A DNA stretch of 54,425 nucleotides from the NCBI RefSeq assembly GCF_934330165.1, contig NZ_CAKRGI010000016.1, forward strand, positions 1 to 54,425, written 5' to 3'. The notes under the pieces were generated by a model, which had not been told where the DNA came from, made no database searches, and worked only from the letters and a program-made list of their open reading frames with translations. Made by a program: the position numbers and the translations under genes. This document shows, in pieces, positions 51,928-54,425 of this stretch. The stretch's first letter is position 1, and the number at the start of each line of letters is the position of its first letter. The stretch is from an uncultured Mediterraneibacter sp. (lineage in GTDB: Bacteria; Bacillota; Clostridia; Lachnospirales; Lachnospiraceae).

Positions 51928-54360
51928 ATGGGTACAAAGATTGTATACAACCATAAGGCAATTGAAAAAAAATGGCGTGAAAAGTGGGAAGAGAAGCCGG
52001 TAAATCCAAGAGTGGATGAGAATGGAAATAAAAAGCAGAAATATTACTGTCTGGATATGTTTCCGTATCCGTCAGGAAATGGTCTGCATGTAGGACATTG
52101 GAGAGGGTATGTTATTTCTGATGTATGGAGTCGTTATAAATTGCAGCAGGGCTACTACATCGTTCATCCAATGGGATGGGATGCGTTCGGACTTCCGGCA
52201 GAGAACTATGCGATCAAAATGGGAGTTCACCCGGCTAAGTCTACAGCGGCCAATGTTGCCAATATCAAGAGACAGATCAATGATATTGCAGCACTGTATG
52301 ACTGGGATATGGAAGTAAATACAACAGATCCTGAGTTTTATAAATGGACACAGTGGATCTTTGTAAAGATGTTCAAAGAGGGGCTGGCATATGAGAAGGA
52401 ATTTCCGATCAACTGGTGTCCTTCCTGTAAGACAGGACTTGCAAATGAAGAGGTTGTCAATGGTAAATGTGAGCGTTGTGGTGCAGAGGTTACAAAGAAG
52501 AACCTTCGTCAGTGGATGCTTCGTATTACCAAGTACGCAGACCGTCTGTTGAATGATCTTGACAAGCTTGACTGGCCGGAAAAGGTTAAGAAGATGCAGG
52601 CTGACTGGATCGGTAAATCTTACGGTGCAGAGGTAGACTTCCCGGTAGAAGGAAGAGATGAGAAGATTACGGTTTATACAACAAGACCGGATACACTGCA
52701 TGGAGCAACCTTTATGGTACTCGCACCGGAGCATGAACTTGCAGTTTCCCTTGCAACACCAGAGACAAAAGAAGCAGTAGAGAAATATATTTATGATGCT
52801 TCTATGAAGTCTAATGTTGATCGTATGCAGGATAAAGAAAAGACAGGTGTTTTCACCGGAAGTTATGCGATCAACCCGTTAAATGGAGAAAAGACTCCGA
52901 TCTGGCTGTCTGATTATGTACTGGCAGATTATGGTACAGGAGCGATCATGTGTGTACCGGCACATGATGACCGTGACTTTGAGTTTGCAACAAAGTTCAA
53001 TATCCCGATCATTCAGGTTATTGCAAAAGACGGTAAAGAGATTGAGGATATGACAGAAGCTTATACAGAGGCTGCAGGAACGATGATCAACTCCGGTGAC
53101 TGGAATGGTATGGAATCTTCTGTTCTGAAGAAAGAAGCACCACATATTATTGAAAAAATGGGAATTGGACGTGCAACAGTTAACTACAAGCTGCGTGACT
53201 GGGTATTCTCCCGTCAGCGTTACTGGGGAGAGCCGATCCCAATCGTTCACTGCCCGAAGTGTGGAAATGTTCCGGTACCGGAAGAAGAACTTCCGCTGCG
53301 TCTTCCGGAGGTAGAATCTTATGAGCCGACAGGAACGGGTGAGTCACCGCTTGCTGCAATTGATGAGTGGGTAAACTGCAAGTGCCCGGTTTGTGGAAGT
53401 GATGCAAAGAGAGAGACAAATACCATGCCGCAGTGGGCAGGGTCATCCTGGTATTTCCTGCGTTATGTAGACAACCATAATTCAGAGGCACTGGTTTCCA
53501 GAGAAAAAGCAGACGAGATGCTTCCGGTTGATATGTATATCGGTGGTGTAGAGCATGCAGTACTTCATCTTCTGTACTCAAGATTCTACACGAAATTCCT
53601 GTATGATATTGGTGCGATTGATTTTGATGAGCCGTTCCACAAGCTGTTCAATCAGGGAATGATCACCGGAAAGAATGGAATCAAGATGAGTAAATCCAAG
53701 GGAAATGTCGTATCACCGGATGATCTTGTACGTGATTACGGATGCGATTCCCTGAGAATGTATGAACTCTTTGTAGGACCACCAGAGTTGGATGCTGAGT
53801 GGGATGATCGCGGAATTGACGGTGTAAACCGTTTCCTGAAACGTCTGTGGAATATGCTCATGGAAAGCAAAGAGAAAGGCATTCAGCCGACAAAAGAGAT
53901 GATCAAACTTCGTCATAGAATGGTATATGATATCACAACGAGACTGGAAAGCTTCAGCCTGAATACGGTTATTTCCGGATTCATGGAGTACAACAATAAG
54001 TTTATGGAAGTTGCAAAAAAAGAGGGTGGAATCGACAAAGAGACACTCGAGACAATCGCAGTACTTCTTTCTCCATTCGCACCACACTTTGCAGAAGAGA
54101 TGTGGGAGCAGCTTGGACATGAAGAGACAATCTTTAATGCAGGCTGGCCAAAATATGATGAAAATGAGATGAAAGATGATGAGATCAAGATTCCGGTTCA
54201 GATCAACGGTAAGACAAAAGCTGTAATCGAGATCCCGGCTGATATCTCCAAGGATGATGCAATCGCAGCAGGTAGAGAAGCGATCGCAGATAAGCTGACA
54301 GGAAATGTGATCAAGGAAATTTATGTGCCGAAGAAGATTATTAATATAGTAATGAAATAA
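51928..54360 (+). CDS. leuS: leucyl-tRNA synthetase
   Basis: Charges tRNA-Leu. Start set at ATG 51928 behind GAGAGGAAG; an ATG at 51907 in frame lacks a ribosome site. The 810-residue class I synthetase has the HIGH-type motif YPSGNGLHVGHWRGY (about residues 44-58), a zinc knuckle CPSCKTGLANEEVVNGKCERC (region about 166-186), the CP1 editing domain with TTRPDTLHGATFMVLAPEH (about 251-269), a second CPKCGN / CPVCGS pair, WAGSSWYFLRY, and the KMSKSKGNVVSP motif (about 587-598). Full length. Controlled by the T-box upstream. The 65 bases after it hold only a small TGAGAA-GAAA-TTCTCA stem. Confidence 0.98.
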   Translation: MGTKIVYNHKAIEKKWREKWEEKPVNPRVDENGNKKQKYYCLDMFPYPSGNGLHVGHWRGYVISDVWSRYKLQQGYYIVHPMGWDAFGLPAENYAIKMGVHPAKSTAANVANIKRQINDIAALYDWDMEVNTTDPEFYKWTQWIFVKMFKEGLAYEKEFPINWCPSCKTGLANEEVVNGKCERCGAEVTKKNLRQWMLRITKYADRLLNDLDKLDWPEKVKKMQADWIGKSYGAEVDFPVEGRDEKITVYTTRPDTLHGATFMVLAPEHELAVSLATPETKEAVEKYIYDASMKSNVDRMQDKEKTGVFTGSYAINPLNGEKTPIWLSDYVLADYGTGAIMCVPAHDDRDFEFATKFNIPIIQVIAKDGKEIEDMTEAYTEAAGTMINSGDWNGMESSVLKKEAPHIIEKMGIGRATVNYKLRDWVFSRQRYWGEPIPIVHCPKCGNVPVPEEELPLRLPEVESYEPTGTGESPLAAIDEWVNCKCPVCGSDAKRETNTMPQWAGSSWYFLRYVDNHNSEALVSREKADEMLPVDMYIGGVEHAVLHLLYSRFYTKFLYDIGAIDFDEPFHKLFNQGMITGKNGIKMSKSKGNVVSPDDLVRDYGCDSLRMYELFVGPPELDAEWDDRGIDGVNRFLKRLWNMLMESKEKGIQPTKEMIKLRHRMVYDITTRLESFSLNTVISGFMEYNNKFMEVAKKEGGIDKETLETIAVLLSPFAPHFAEEMWEQLGHEETIFNAGWPKYDENEMKDDEIKIPVQINGKTKAVIEIPADISKDDAIAAGREAIADKLTGNVIKEIYVPKKIINIVMK

Positions 54361-54425
54361 TTGAGAAGAAATTCTCACAACAGAATAAAGTGCTTGGAAA
54401 TATTGAAAAGTTCGCTTAAAATCAA

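Noticed and set aside
54361..54377. TGAGAA-GAAA-TTCTCA stem after leuS as terminator
   Set aside because: Six-base stem without a T-run; likely chance.

Overview
The window reads as a chromosomal segment of a strictly anaerobic, low-to-mid GC Firmicute, most likely a gut Lachnospiraceae. Reasons: the anaerobic (early cobalt) cobalamin route, class III ribonucleotide reductase, AGGAGG-type ribosome sites on nearly every gene, a T-box and a glycine riboswitch, a DUF3793/flavodoxin pair under Fur-like boxes, a bile salt hydrolase, and family-typical proteins such as the EF-G paralog. The species assignment is inference. No rRNA, tRNA, CRISPR array or transposase was seen.

Layout. (1) 94-8898, plus strand: first cobalamin operon, cbiG-cbiJ-cobO-cbiD-cbiL-cbiF-cbiH-cbiET-cbiA, covering corrin ring methylation, contraction, reduction, amidation and adenosylation. 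(2) 9110-12227, minus strand: a small ribbon-helix-helix protein, an SPFH membrane protein and ATP-dependent PEP carboxykinase, splitting the cobalamin locus. (3) 12499-24963, plus strand: second cobalamin operon, cobT-cobS-cobC-cbiB-(GNAT remnant)-cobD-cbiP, then four non-cobalamin genes (GH42 beta-galactosidase, methyltransferase, bile salt hydrolase, DUF3877-like), then a double-length cobU and cbiC. (4) 25160-27522: divergent LysR regulator and YczE-like membrane protein with paired operator-like sites, then a uracil-DNA-glycosylase-fold enzyme. (5) 27605-31723: folate operon folC-folE-HD protein-folP-folBK. (6) 31852-35849: purine permease, convergent with aroA and tyrA. (7) 36131-42900: divergent EF-G paralog, then trkA, trkH and an unknown membrane-anchored protein. 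(8) 43041-45607: small P-loop protein, Fur-controlled DUF3793-flavodoxin pair, ZIP metal transporter. (9) 45685-50389: glycine riboswitch with an alanine/glycine symporter, then nrdD-nrdG behind NrdR-like boxes. (10) 50435-54360: BASS-family transporter, then a strong promoter, a densely folded leader, a T-box and leuS.

Together the two cobalamin blocks encode nearly the whole path from cobalt-precorrin-2 to adenosylcobalamin. A cobaltochelatase, cobalt importer and cobalamin riboswitch are not visible. The folate block has GTP cyclohydrolase, aldolase, pyrophosphokinase, pteroate synthase and folate synthase but no recognised enzyme for dihydroneopterin triphosphate dephosphorylation; an HD-domain protein sits in that gap. 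The items I would look at first are the tandem CobU protein, the EF-G paralog with altered GTPase motifs, the HD protein in the folate operon, the carbohydrate/bile cassette inside the cobalamin operon, and the folded leader before the leuS T-box.
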